A stretch of 64,000 nucleotides of DNA from Limimaricola sp. (lineage in GTDB: Bacteria > Pseudomonadota > Alphaproteobacteria > Rhodobacterales > Rhodobacteraceae), in NCBI RefSeq assembly GCF_016125575.1, contig NZ_WGLM01000002.1:62001-126000 (forward strand), written 5' to 3'. Positions 10,155 to 17,341 of the stretch are shown in pieces. The position numbers and the translations under genes are program-made. Under the pieces are notes generated by a model. The model did not search any database. It had not been told where the DNA came from and saw only the letters and a program-made list of their open reading frames with translations. Within the stretch, counting starts at the first letter, position 1, and each line of letters starts with the position of its first letter.

Positions 10155-10250
10155 TCACCCGCCCGTGCTATCCGGTTTGCGCGGATCGGCCGCCTTTGTC
10201 ATAACGGCAGGGCGGGGCAGGGCTGACAGGTTCCGCGCGCAGGAGGCAAG

Positions 10251-11375
10251 GTGTCTTTCAGGGACTGGGTTCTGGGCCTCGTCGGGCGGCGCGCCGTCTC
10301 GGGCGAGGGCGCGCGTCGCCGACGCGGTCAGGCCACCCATGTCATCATCCTCGACGGCACGATGTCCTCGCTTGCGCCGGGGTACGAATCCAACGCGGGC
10401 CTCACCTTCAAACTGCTGCGCGAGGTGGGCAGCACCGCCAACCTGACCGTCTATTACGAGGCCGGCGTGCAGTGGCGCGACTGGTCGGGCACGATGGACG
10501 TGATGACCGGAAAGGGCATCAACCGGCAGATCGAACGGGCCTACGGCGTGCTCGCCTCGCGCTATCATCCCGGCGACAGGATCATGCTGATCGGCTATTC
10601 GCGCGGCGCCTACGCCGTGCGCTCGTTGGCCGGCGTGGTGGGCATGGTGGGGCTTGTCCGTTCGCGCGAGGCGACGGTGCGGGCGATAAGGCAGGCCTAT
10701 CGTCATTACCGCGCCGGGGCGACCAGCCCGGCGGCCGAAACATTTCGTGCGCTTTATTGCCACGAAGACGTGCGGATCGAGGCGGTCGCGGTCTGGGATA
10801 CCGTCAAGGCGCTCGGCCTGCGCCTGCCAATCCTTTGGCGCTGGGCCGAGACCCGGCACGAGTTTCATAACCACGCGCTGGGCCCCCATGTGGGCCACGG
10901 TTTCCACGCGCTGGCCATTGACGAGACGCGAGAGGCCTTCGCCCCGGTGATGTGGCAACGGCCCTTGGGCTGGGCGGGGGAAATGCAGCAGGTCTGGTTC
11001 CGCGGCACCCATGGCGATGTCGGCGGGCAACTGGGCGACGCGATGGACTCGCGCCCTCTGGCCAACATCCCATTGGTCTGGATGCTGGATCGTCTGGTAG
11101 AATGCGGCCTGACTTTGCCGGCAGGCTGGCGTGACCGCTTTGCGCAGGATGTCACCGCGCCGTCGCTGGGCACATGGAAAGGCTGGAGCTTGCTGTTTTT
11201 GGCCCGCAGGCCGCGCCTTGTCGGGCGCGACCCGTCGGAAACTGTGCATGAAACGGTGACGGGGCGGGTCGCGGCGCGCTTTGTCGGGCCCGCCTTCACG
11301 CCACGTTCTTCAACTCCACCTTGGGCGTCAGGCCCAGCGCATGACACACGTCGCGGGTCAGTTCGGGACGGTTGA
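10251..11375 (+). CDS. DUF2235 / Tle1-like alpha/beta-hydrolase
   Basis: A 374-residue protein with the DUF2235 fold. It opens with a VIILDGTMSS strand, has the nucleophile elbow GYSRGAYAVRSLAGVVG and further on VWDTVKALG and VWFRGTHGDVGGQ, the usual positions for the catalytic Asp and His. DUF2235 is shared with type VI secretion phospholipase effectors (Tle1), but many family members in this group stand alone with unknown substrate, and no secretion genes are nearby. Start is a GTG at 10251 with AGGAGG four bases upstream. The last 27 codons run into the 3' end of metF on the other strand (80-base overlap), and this tail is low in complexity, so the original stop may have been lost. Confidence 0.75.
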   Translation: MSFRDWVLGLVGRRAVSGEGARRRRGQATHVIILDGTMSSLAPGYESNAGLTFKLLREVGSTANLTVYYEAGVQWRDWSGTMDVMTGKGINRQIERAYGVLASRYHPGDRIMLIGYSRGAYAVRSLAGVVGMVGLVRSREATVRAIRQAYRHYRAGATSPAAETFRALYCHEDVRIEAVAVWDTVKALGLRLPILWRWAETRHEFHNHALGPHVGHGFHALAIDETREAFAPVMWQRPLGWAGEMQQVWFRGTHGDVGGQLGDAMDSRPLANIPLVWMLDRLVECGLTLPAGWRDRFAQDVTAPSLGTWKGWSLLFLARRPRLVGRDPSETVHETVTGRVAARFVGPAFTPRSSTPPWASGPAHDTRRGSVRDG

Positions 11376-12162
11376 GCGTGTAGAAATGCAGGTGCTCGAC
11401 GCCGCCTTGCAGCAGGTCGTCGCACAGCTCGGTCGCCAGCGCGGTGGCCAGCAGGTCTTCGGTGCCGGTCGTGGCCGCACGGTCGAAGGCGCTGGCGACA
11501 AGTGGTGGGACGGTGGTGCCGCAGGCAGCGGCAAAGCGGCGGGCGCCGGCCCAGTTCTCGACCGGCAGGATCCCCGGCAGGATCGGCGCGGTGATGCCGG
11601 CATCGGCGCAGGCATCGCGGAAGCGAAAGAAGGTTTCGGCCTCGAAGAAGAACTGGGTGATCGCGCTGGTCGCGCCCGCGTCGATCTTGCGCTTGAGGTG
11701 GTCGATGTCGGCGCGCGCGCTGGCGGCCTCGGGGTGTTTCTCGGGATAGGCGCCGACCCGGATTTGGAACTTGCCCGTTTCGGCCAGCGCCGCGACCAGA
11801 TCGGTCGACGAGGCAAAGCCATCGGGCGCGGGGCTGAAGGCGCCCGCGCCCTTGGGCGGATCGCCCCGCAGCGCGACGATCTGAGTAACGCCCGCAGCGG
11901 CGTAATCGGCGGCGATGGCCAGCGTTTCAGCGCGGGTGGCGTCCACGCAGGTCAGGTGCGCAGCCACGTCGAGGCCGGTGCGCTTGCGGATGGTTGCCAC
12001 CGCTTCGTGCGTCAGTTGCCGCGTGGTGCCGCCCGCGCCATAGGTGACCGACACGAAATCGGGCGCGAAGGGCGCCAGCACCTGCAGCGTGTCCCACAGG
12101 CGGAACGAGGCCTCGAGGTTGCGCGGCGGGAAGAATTCGAAAGAGACGGTGGGCTGGGTCAT
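11296..12162 (-). CDS. metF: 5,10-Methylenetetrahydrofolate reductase
   Basis: A 288-residue flavoenzyme that reduces methylene-THF to methyl-THF for methionine synthesis. It opens VSFEFFPPRN with the family's catalytic glutamate, and has FVSVTYGAGG, LTCVDATR, IVALRGDPPKG and TQFFFEAETF. The start at 12162 (MTQPTVSF) follows AGGA at good spacing; further in-frame ATGs extend back to 12252 across the operator region and are unlikely. It is divergent from metR, and two perfect MetR boxes lie between them. The 3' end overlaps the DUF2235 gene by 80 bases. Confidence 0.95.
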   Translation of the reverse strand: MTQPTVSFEFFPPRNLEASFRLWDTLQVLAPFAPDFVSVTYGAGGTTRQLTHEAVATIRKRTGLDVAAHLTCVDATRAETLAIAADYAAAGVTQIVALRGDPPKGAGAFSPAPDGFASSTDLVAALAETGKFQIRVGAYPEKHPEAASARADIDHLKRKIDAGATSAITQFFFEAETFFRFRDACADAGITAPILPGILPVENWAGARRFAAACGTTVPPLVASAFDRAATTGTEDLLATALATELCDDLLQGGVEHLHFYTLNRPELTRDVCHALGLTPKVELKNVA

Positions 12163-12211
12163 CTTCTGTCCTGACATGCGTGCGACGACCGTTTTCTCCG
12201 ATTGCAGAGCA

Positions 12212-12224
12212 TGAAGCAAATTCA
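12212..12224. promoter_or_regulatory. MetR box 1, metF-proximal
   Basis: TGAAGCAAATTCA is a perfect TGAA-N5-TTCA match to the known MetR operator. It lies 50 bases upstream of the metF ATG and 31 bases, centre to centre, from a second perfect site, about three helical turns, which would suit cooperative binding. Confidence 0.8.
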
Positions 12225-12242
12225 TAACCTTCAGGATGATCA

Positions 12243-12255
12243 TGAAGTTCATTCA
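12243..12255. promoter_or_regulatory. MetR box 2, metR-proximal
   Basis: TGAAGTTCATTCA is a second perfect TGAA-N5-TTCA site, 16 bases before the TTG chosen as metR start. It is placed where MetR could repress its own gene while activating metF. Confidence 0.8.
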
Positions 12256-12270
12256 CGAAAGGCGGCTCGC

Positions 12271-13212
12271 TTGCATATCGAGTTCCGGCACCTGCGGACG
12301 ATCAAGGCGATCCATGACACCGGTGGGCTGGCCCGCGCGGCCGACGCGCTGAACATGACGCAATCTGCCTTGTCGCATCAGGTCAAGGGCATCGAGGATC
12401 AGGCCGGGGTAGAGCTTTTCGTGCGCCGGTCCAAGCCTTTGCGCCTGTCGGCCGCGGGCATGAAACTGTTGGCGGCGGCAGAGCGGATCCTGCCCCAGAT
12501 CGCGGCCCTTGAGGCCGAGTTCGCGGGGCTGGTCAGCGGACGGTCGGGACGGCTGCACATCGCGATCGAATGCCATGCCTGTTTCGAATGGCTGTTCCCG
12601 GTGCTGGAACAGTTTCGAAAGGCATGGCCCGAGGTCGATGTCGACATCCGCCCCGGCCTGGCCTTCGAGGCGCTGCCGGCGCTCAGGCGAGAGGAGGTGG
12701 ACGTTGTCATCTCGTCGGACCCCGAGGAAATGCCGGGTGTCGATTTCACGCCGCTTTTCGATTACGAGCCGCTGTTCGTCGCAGCCGCGCAGAACCCGTT
12801 GGCGGCGCGCCCTTGGATCGAGGCGGCCGATTTTCGCGACCAGACGCTGATCACCTACCCGGTCGAGCGTGCGCGCCTCGATATATTCTCGCAGCTTCTG
12901 ACCCCTGCGGGGGTCGAACCCGCGGCGCTCAGGCAGGTCGAGATGACAGCGGTCATCCTGATGCTGGTGGCCTCGAACCGGGGTGTTTCAGTTTTGCCCG
13001 ACTGGGTGTTGCGGCAGGTTCGCACCAACAGCGAATATGTCACCCGGCGGCTGACCGAGACAGGGCTGACGCGCCGTCTTTACGCCGCGACGCGGGCCGA
13101 GGATACCGCGCGGCCCTTCATGGCCCATGTCGTGCGGTTGGCCCGGCAGGAGGCGGTCAAGCTGCAGCGCCCTGCAGCGGGTGGCACTTGGACGGGCGAA
13201 AGAGGCGACTGA
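12271..13212 (+). CDS. metR: LysR-family regulator MetR
   Basis: A 313-residue LysR-type regulator. The N-terminus is a winged helix-turn-helix (LHIEFRHLRTIKAIHDTGGL, then AADALNMTQSALSHQVK), followed by a two-lobe co-inducer domain that in MetR binds homocysteine. I chose the TTG at 12271, giving HIEFRHLRTI as in MetR homologs, with GAAAGG eight bases upstream; the frame is open to 12202 but that would run through both operators. The divergent metF and the two MetR boxes strongly support the name. The stop is 25 bases from the stop of the convergent GGDEF-EAL gene. Confidence 0.9.
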   Translation: MHIEFRHLRTIKAIHDTGGLARAADALNMTQSALSHQVKGIEDQAGVELFVRRSKPLRLSAAGMKLLAAAERILPQIAALEAEFAGLVSGRSGRLHIAIECHACFEWLFPVLEQFRKAWPEVDVDIRPGLAFEALPALRREEVDVVISSDPEEMPGVDFTPLFDYEPLFVAAAQNPLAARPWIEAADFRDQTLITYPVERARLDIFSQLLTPAGVEPAALRQVEMTAVILMLVASNRGVSVLPDWVLRQVRTNSEYVTRRLTETGLTRRLYAATRAEDTARPFMAHVVRLARQEAVKLQRPAAGGTWTGERGD

Positions 13213-13237
13213 GCGCGCGGCCCCGCGCCGCCGGATT

Positions 13238-15202
13238 TCAGGCGGCTGCGCCCGGTGGCCCGGCGCCATGGACAGGGGCGGGCAGCCGCGCCCCTTCGGC
13301 AAGCAGACGGGTGCGCGCGTCTGCCAAGGGCATGGCGGCGCCAAAGAGGAAACCCTGCCCGACGGTGCATCCCATCCGCCGCAACTGGCGCAACTGGTCA
13401 TCCGTTTCCACGCCTTCGGCAACCACCCGCACGCCAAGTCCGGTGCCGATTGACAGAAACCCTGCCACCAGCACATCTGCGGCCGGATCAAGGCCCAGTC
13501 CGGCGACAAAGGTGGTGTCGATCTTCAGCTCGTCGAATTCCAGCTGCCGCAGGTGCTGGAATGATGCAAAACCGGTGCCGAAATCGTCCAGCGAGATGCG
13601 CAGGCCCAGCGCCCGGAAATGCGCGATGCTGGATTGGATCATCTCCGCCGCGCGCGCGATGAACACGTCTTCGGTGATCTCGAAGGTCACGTGGCCCCGG
13701 ACCTGCGGATAGCGCGCGATCAGCGCCTCGAGGTCGGACCGGCCACTGCGGGTGGCCAGCGCCACCTCGGGCACGTTGATGGAGACCTGCCCGGGGTCCA
13801 GCCCTTCGGCCATCAGCGCGGCCACATCCCGCAGGACGCGCCCGGTAATGTGCGACAGGAATTCGCCCTGCAGCCCCAATTCGTTGACCTGCGGCAGGAA
13901 GTCGCCCGGCGATAGCTGGCCCCGGATCGGGTGCAGCCAACGTGCCAGCGCCTCGAACCCGGCGATGCGCCCGGTCTCAAGGCAGACCTTGGGCTGGTAG
14001 AAAGGCCGGATCTGCCCCCGCGTCATGGCGTCGAGAATGGCGGTGCGATCTTCGAGGCTGGGGCGCGGTACGAAGCGACCGGGCTCGTAGAGGGCCGCAT
14101 GCCCCCCGCTTTCTGACTTGGCCTTGAACATTGCCTGATCGGCCTGCGCGCACAGCGCCTCGACCCCCAGTTTGCCGTCCTGCCCAAGGCTGATCCCGAC
14201 CGAGGCGCTGACCTGCAACGCGCGGTCAAGGTAGTGGACCGGGGCCTGCATCGCGCGGGCCACGCGTTCGGCCAGCCGAAGCGCGGCACCGCTGCCCTCA
14301 ACCCCCGGAAAGGCAAGGGCAAACTCGTCGCCGCCCAACCGCGCTGCGATGCCTCGGGTCCCGGCGATCCGGCGCAGTCTGCGGCCAATCTCGACCAGAA
14401 CATGGTCGCCCGCTTCGTGGCTATAGGTGTCGTTGATCGGCTTGAACCCGTCGAGGTCCATCAGGAACACCGCCGTTTGTCCGCCCGGCTGCGGCGCGGC
14501 CAGCATGCGGCCCAGTTCGATGTCGAAGGCACGACGGTTGAGCAGACCGGTCAGGCTGTCATGCAGCGACAGATGTTCCAGCGCGCGCAACCGGGCATTG
14601 GCCTCTTCGCGCGCGCGCTCCAGCGCATGGGCGGTGTCCTTCTGCTTGGACAGCGTTTCGACCGTGTTGAAGATGTAGACCACCATCATCCCCGCCGTGA
14701 CCAGCCATTGCCACGGCGAGGCTTGTGCATAGACCATGCCTGCCGAGAGGTAATAGACGACGAAGGCCGCGCTGAACGAGGGGATCATCAGCGACCAGTT
14801 GAAGAAGGGGAGTGCTGCGAAGGTATTGGAAATGTGAACGAAAATACCGAACAGCCACAGGTAGCCTGCAAGCAGCATGGCAACCGATCCCTGTCCGGTG
14901 AAAACGAATGCGGGAGCGATGAAGGCGCCGATCGAGGTCCAGTTGACCAGCCAGATCACCAGCACCCGCCCGGGGCTTACCAGCGCGTCGCGCGCCGGCA
15001 TGGTGAGATGAAGGGTCAGCCCGCAGGCCTCGAAAAACAGGATCGCGCCGCCGATCAGCGCCGCGCTGCGCCATTCGCCCAGCCACAGCATGATGCCGCA
15101 GACAAGAAACGTCGAGGCCAGCCGCTTGGGCAGGTCGCGCCGCGAGATATGAACGACGAACCGCGACTGATAGCGGATCTTTTCGTATGTCTTAGAGAAC
15201 AT
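13238..15202 (-). CDS. Membrane GGDEF-EAL cyclic-di-GMP enzyme
   Basis: A 654-residue protein. The N-terminal 200 residues hold about five to six membrane helices, followed by a short helical linker (KDTAHALERAREEANARLRA). The GGDEF domain has the intact active site RLGGDEFAL; the inhibitory RxxD site position reads RGIA, so product feedback is probably lost. The EAL domain follows with GFEALARW (EAL motif), ITEDVF and DDFGTGFASFQHL, all expected metal-binding residues being present. It could therefore make and break c-di-GMP; which dominates cannot be told. The ATG at 15202 precedes MFSKTYEKIRYQS; an earlier in-frame ATG at 15244 is possible. Signal sensed by the membrane part is unknown. 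Confidence 0.88.
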   Translation of the reverse strand: MFSKTYEKIRYQSRFVVHISRRDLPKRLASTFLVCGIMLWLGEWRSAALIGGAILFFEACGLTLHLTMPARDALVSPGRVLVIWLVNWTSIGAFIAPAFVFTGQGSVAMLLAGYLWLFGIFVHISNTFAALPFFNWSLMIPSFSAAFVVYYLSAGMVYAQASPWQWLVTAGMMVVYIFNTVETLSKQKDTAHALERAREEANARLRALEHLSLHDSLTGLLNRRAFDIELGRMLAAPQPGGQTAVFLMDLDGFKPINDTYSHEAGDHVLVEIGRRLRRIAGTRGIAARLGGDEFALAFPGVEGSGAALRLAERVARAMQAPVHYLDRALQVSASVGISLGQDGKLGVEALCAQADQAMFKAKSESGGHAALYEPGRFVPRPSLEDRTAILDAMTRGQIRPFYQPKVCLETGRIAGFEALARWLHPIRGQLSPGDFLPQVNELGLQGEFLSHITGRVLRDVAALMAEGLDPGQVSINVPEVALATRSGRSDLEALIARYPQVRGHVTFEITEDVFIARAAEMIQSSIAHFRALGLRISLDDFGTGFASFQHLRQLEFDELKIDTTFVAGLGLDPAADVLVAGFLSIGTGLGVRVVAEGVETDDQLRQLRRMGCTVGQGFLFGAAMPLADARTRLLAEGARLPAPVHGAGPPGAAA

Positions 15203-15355
15203 GCGCTGCGGCCACCCCGGTCCTCGTCGCAGTCTAGAGGTCAAGATGACAACAAAAGGTTAACAGATCATTGATGATCGCGGTTGCCGTCGCGCCCCTT
15301 GTCGGGGTTGCGCCAACCGCCTATACGCCCCGCCTGACCCCCGAAGGAGCGACAG

Positions 15356-16144
15356 ATGCCCGGCAGCGCGAACCTCAACGTCATGATGAAGACCGCCCGC
15401 AAGGCGGGACGCGCCCTGCTGAAGGACTTTGGCGAGGTCGAGCACCTGCAGGTCTCGGCCAAGGGACCGGGCGATTTCGTCAGCCGTGCGGACCGTCAGG
15501 CCGAGACAACCATCCGCGACGATCTGATGGCTGCGCGCCCCTCTTACGGATTTGTCGGCGAGGAAGGTGGCGAGATCGCCGGCGAGGACCCGACGCGCCG
15601 CTGGATCGTCGACCCGCTCGACGGCACCAGCAACTTTCTGCACGGCCTGCCGCATTGGGCGGTGTCGATCGCGCTGGAACACAAGGGCCAGCCGGTTGCC
15701 GGCGTGATCTACGACCCGGTCAAGGACGAGATGTTCTATGCCGAGAAGGGCGAGGGGGCGTGGCTGAACGAAAGCCGGCTGCGCGTGTCGGGCCGGACCC
15801 GGATGATCGAATGCCTGTTCGCCACGGGGCTGCCTTTTGGCGGGCGGTCTGATCTGCCTGCGACCTTGCAGGATCTGGCCCGGCTGTTGCCCGCCTGCGC
15901 CGGTGTGCGCCGGTTCGGCGCGGCGGCGCTGGACCTCGCCTATGTCGCGGCGGGTCGTTACGACGGCTTCTGGGAACGGCGGCTGCATGCCTGGGACATC
16001 GCGGCCGGTGTTGTCATCCTGCGCGAGGCGGGCGGATTCATCGAGCCGTTGAACCCCGAGGGCGACATTCTTGCCGATGGCGAACTCGTCGGCGCGGCCC
16101 CCGGCGTGTTCGAAAGTTTTGCCAAGGTCATTCGCGGCGCCTGA
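15356..16144 (+). CDS. suhB: Inositol-monophosphatase family protein
   Basis: A 262-residue Mg-dependent sugar phosphatase. Metal-binding motifs are GEEGGEIAG, WIVDPLDGTSNFLHGLPHW (DPxDGT) and the C-terminal WERRLHAWDIAAGVVILREAGG (WD motif), all intact. In alphaproteobacteria such genes act on inositol-1-phosphate, and E. coli SuhB also binds the transcription antitermination complex; whether that applies here is unknown. GGAG lies upstream of the ATG. The divergent upstream gene is the GGDEF-EAL protein. Confidence 0.9.
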   Translation: MPGSANLNVMMKTARKAGRALLKDFGEVEHLQVSAKGPGDFVSRADRQAETTIRDDLMAARPSYGFVGEEGGEIAGEDPTRRWIVDPLDGTSNFLHGLPHWAVSIALEHKGQPVAGVIYDPVKDEMFYAEKGEGAWLNESRLRVSGRTRMIECLFATGLPFGGRSDLPATLQDLARLLPACAGVRRFGAAALDLAYVAAGRYDGFWERRLHAWDIAAGVVILREAGGFIEPLNPEGDILADGELVGAAPGVFESFAKVIRGA

Positions 16145-16183
16145 CGCCATAGTCTTGCCAAAATGGCCGTCTATCCTGACGGC

Positions 16184-16510
16184 ATGATGATTAACATTTT
16201 TAAATCCGATTTCTTGCGGTCATTTGCCGCTGCCGAGGACGGCGCGGTAACTGTTGATTATGTGGTGGGTACCGCGATGGCGGTCGGCTTTGGCCTGGCC
16301 GTGACGAACGCAGTTTCGGGCGGCGCGGTGGCGTTGGCCGACAAGATCAGCACCGGAATCCAGAACGTGCACGTCGATTATCGGCCGGCCACGTCGGGCA
16401 CCACGGTGGGAAACTCGTCGGGCACGTCGTCGGGCACGTCATCCGGCACATCGTCGGGCACTTCCGGCGGGTCTTATGGTGGCAGCAGAGACCACGAGGG
16501 CCACGACTGA
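16184..16510 (+). CDS. Small Flp-pilin-like protein with SGTS repeats
   Basis: A 108-residue protein starting MMINIFKSDFLRSFAAAEDG. The stretch AAEDGAVTVDYVVGTAMAVG has the class III (Flp-type) pilin look: acidic residue just after a short positive leader, then a hydrophobic helix of about 20 residues. After the helix comes LADKISTGIQNVHVDY and then a low-complexity tail with four SGTS units and GGSYGGSRD. Normal Flp pilins are about 55-70 residues and lack such a tail. The start could be 16163, 16184 or 16187; the last two fit the leader better. No tad assembly genes are in the window. Function unproven. Confidence 0.55.
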   Translation: MMINIFKSDFLRSFAAAEDGAVTVDYVVGTAMAVGFGLAVTNAVSGGAVALADKISTGIQNVHVDYRPATSGTTVGNSSGTSSGTSSGTSSGTSGGSYGGSRDHEGHD

Positions 16511-16517
16511 GGCTGAC

Positions 16518-17270
16518 CTAGCGGCGGTCCTTGGGACGGCGCACCACGGGCACGATGCTTGGCGCCAACCCCGTTGCCTCGGGATGGGGTGGCTCGCCGT
16601 GGCTTCGCGCCCAGAAAGCGGGCCCGCCGCGAAAAGCCCAGACCGGAATCATCAGCGTCAGCCCCAGTCCGAAGCCGGTCACATGCGCCCAATAGGCCAC
16701 GCCGCCCCCCGTCGGGTCTGACCCGACGCCGCTGAACAGTTGCAGGCCGAACCACAGCCCCAGCACCAGCCATGCCGGGATCGGGATCAGTCGCGCATAG
16801 ACGACGAGGAAAATCAGCACGTCGACCCGCGCGCGCGGAAAGAACAGCAGGTAGCCCCCCATCACCCCGGCAATCGCACCAGAGGCCCCGATCGTGGGCA
16901 CCCGGCTGGCCGGGTCTGCAAGATACTGTCCCAGGTCTGCGCCAACGCCGCAGACAAGGTAGAAGGCGACGAAGCCCGCCGTGCCCAGTTGGTCCTCCAT
17001 GTTGTCCCCGAAGATCCACAAGAACAGCATGTTGCCCGCAAGATGCATGAACCCGGCATGAATGAAGAGCGAGGTGACAAGCCCGCTGTAATTCTGCCCC
17101 GCGCTGATCCGCGCCGGGATCATCGCGTAATCAAAGAGAAACCGGTTCATGGCGAAGTTCGAATTCAGCGCGCCCAGCCCGTAAAGGTAGATGGCCACGT
17201 TCAACCCGATCAGCACCCATGTGGCCACGGGTGTGCGGGACGAGGGGTTGTGATCGCGGATCGGGAACAT
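16518..17270 (-). CDS. Rhomboid-family intramembrane serine protease
   Basis: A 250-residue six-helix inner-membrane protein opening MFPIRDHNPSSRTPVATWVL. The catalytic serine is in GASGAIAGVMGGY and the catalytic histidine in WAHVTGFGLG; HLAGNMLFLWIFGDNMED gives the HN of the oxyanion region. All key residues are present, so it should be active; substrates cannot be guessed from context. It is convergent with the pilin-like gene, stops seven bases apart. The C-terminal tail (about 30 residues, FWARSHGEPPHPEATG) is a hydrophilic cytosolic extension. Confidence 0.92.
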   Translation of the reverse strand: MFPIRDHNPSSRTPVATWVLIGLNVAIYLYGLGALNSNFAMNRFLFDYAMIPARISAGQNYSGLVTSLFIHAGFMHLAGNMLFLWIFGDNMEDQLGTAGFVAFYLVCGVGADLGQYLADPASRVPTIGASGAIAGVMGGYLLFFPRARVDVLIFLVVYARLIPIPAWLVLGLWFGLQLFSGVGSDPTGGGVAYWAHVTGFGLGLTLMIPVWAFRGGPAFWARSHGEPPHPEATGLAPSIVPVVRRPKDRR

Positions 17271-17341
17271 CGCAGGCTCCGGGCGGCTGTCTGAGGATCA
17301 GACTAGGCGCCCGGCGCGGATTGTCACCGCATGATTGCGCG

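Noticed and set aside
16420..16472. Short tandem DNA repeat considered as a CRISPR-like or regulatory repeat
   Set aside because: It has no spacers and encodes in-frame SGTS units of a small protein.
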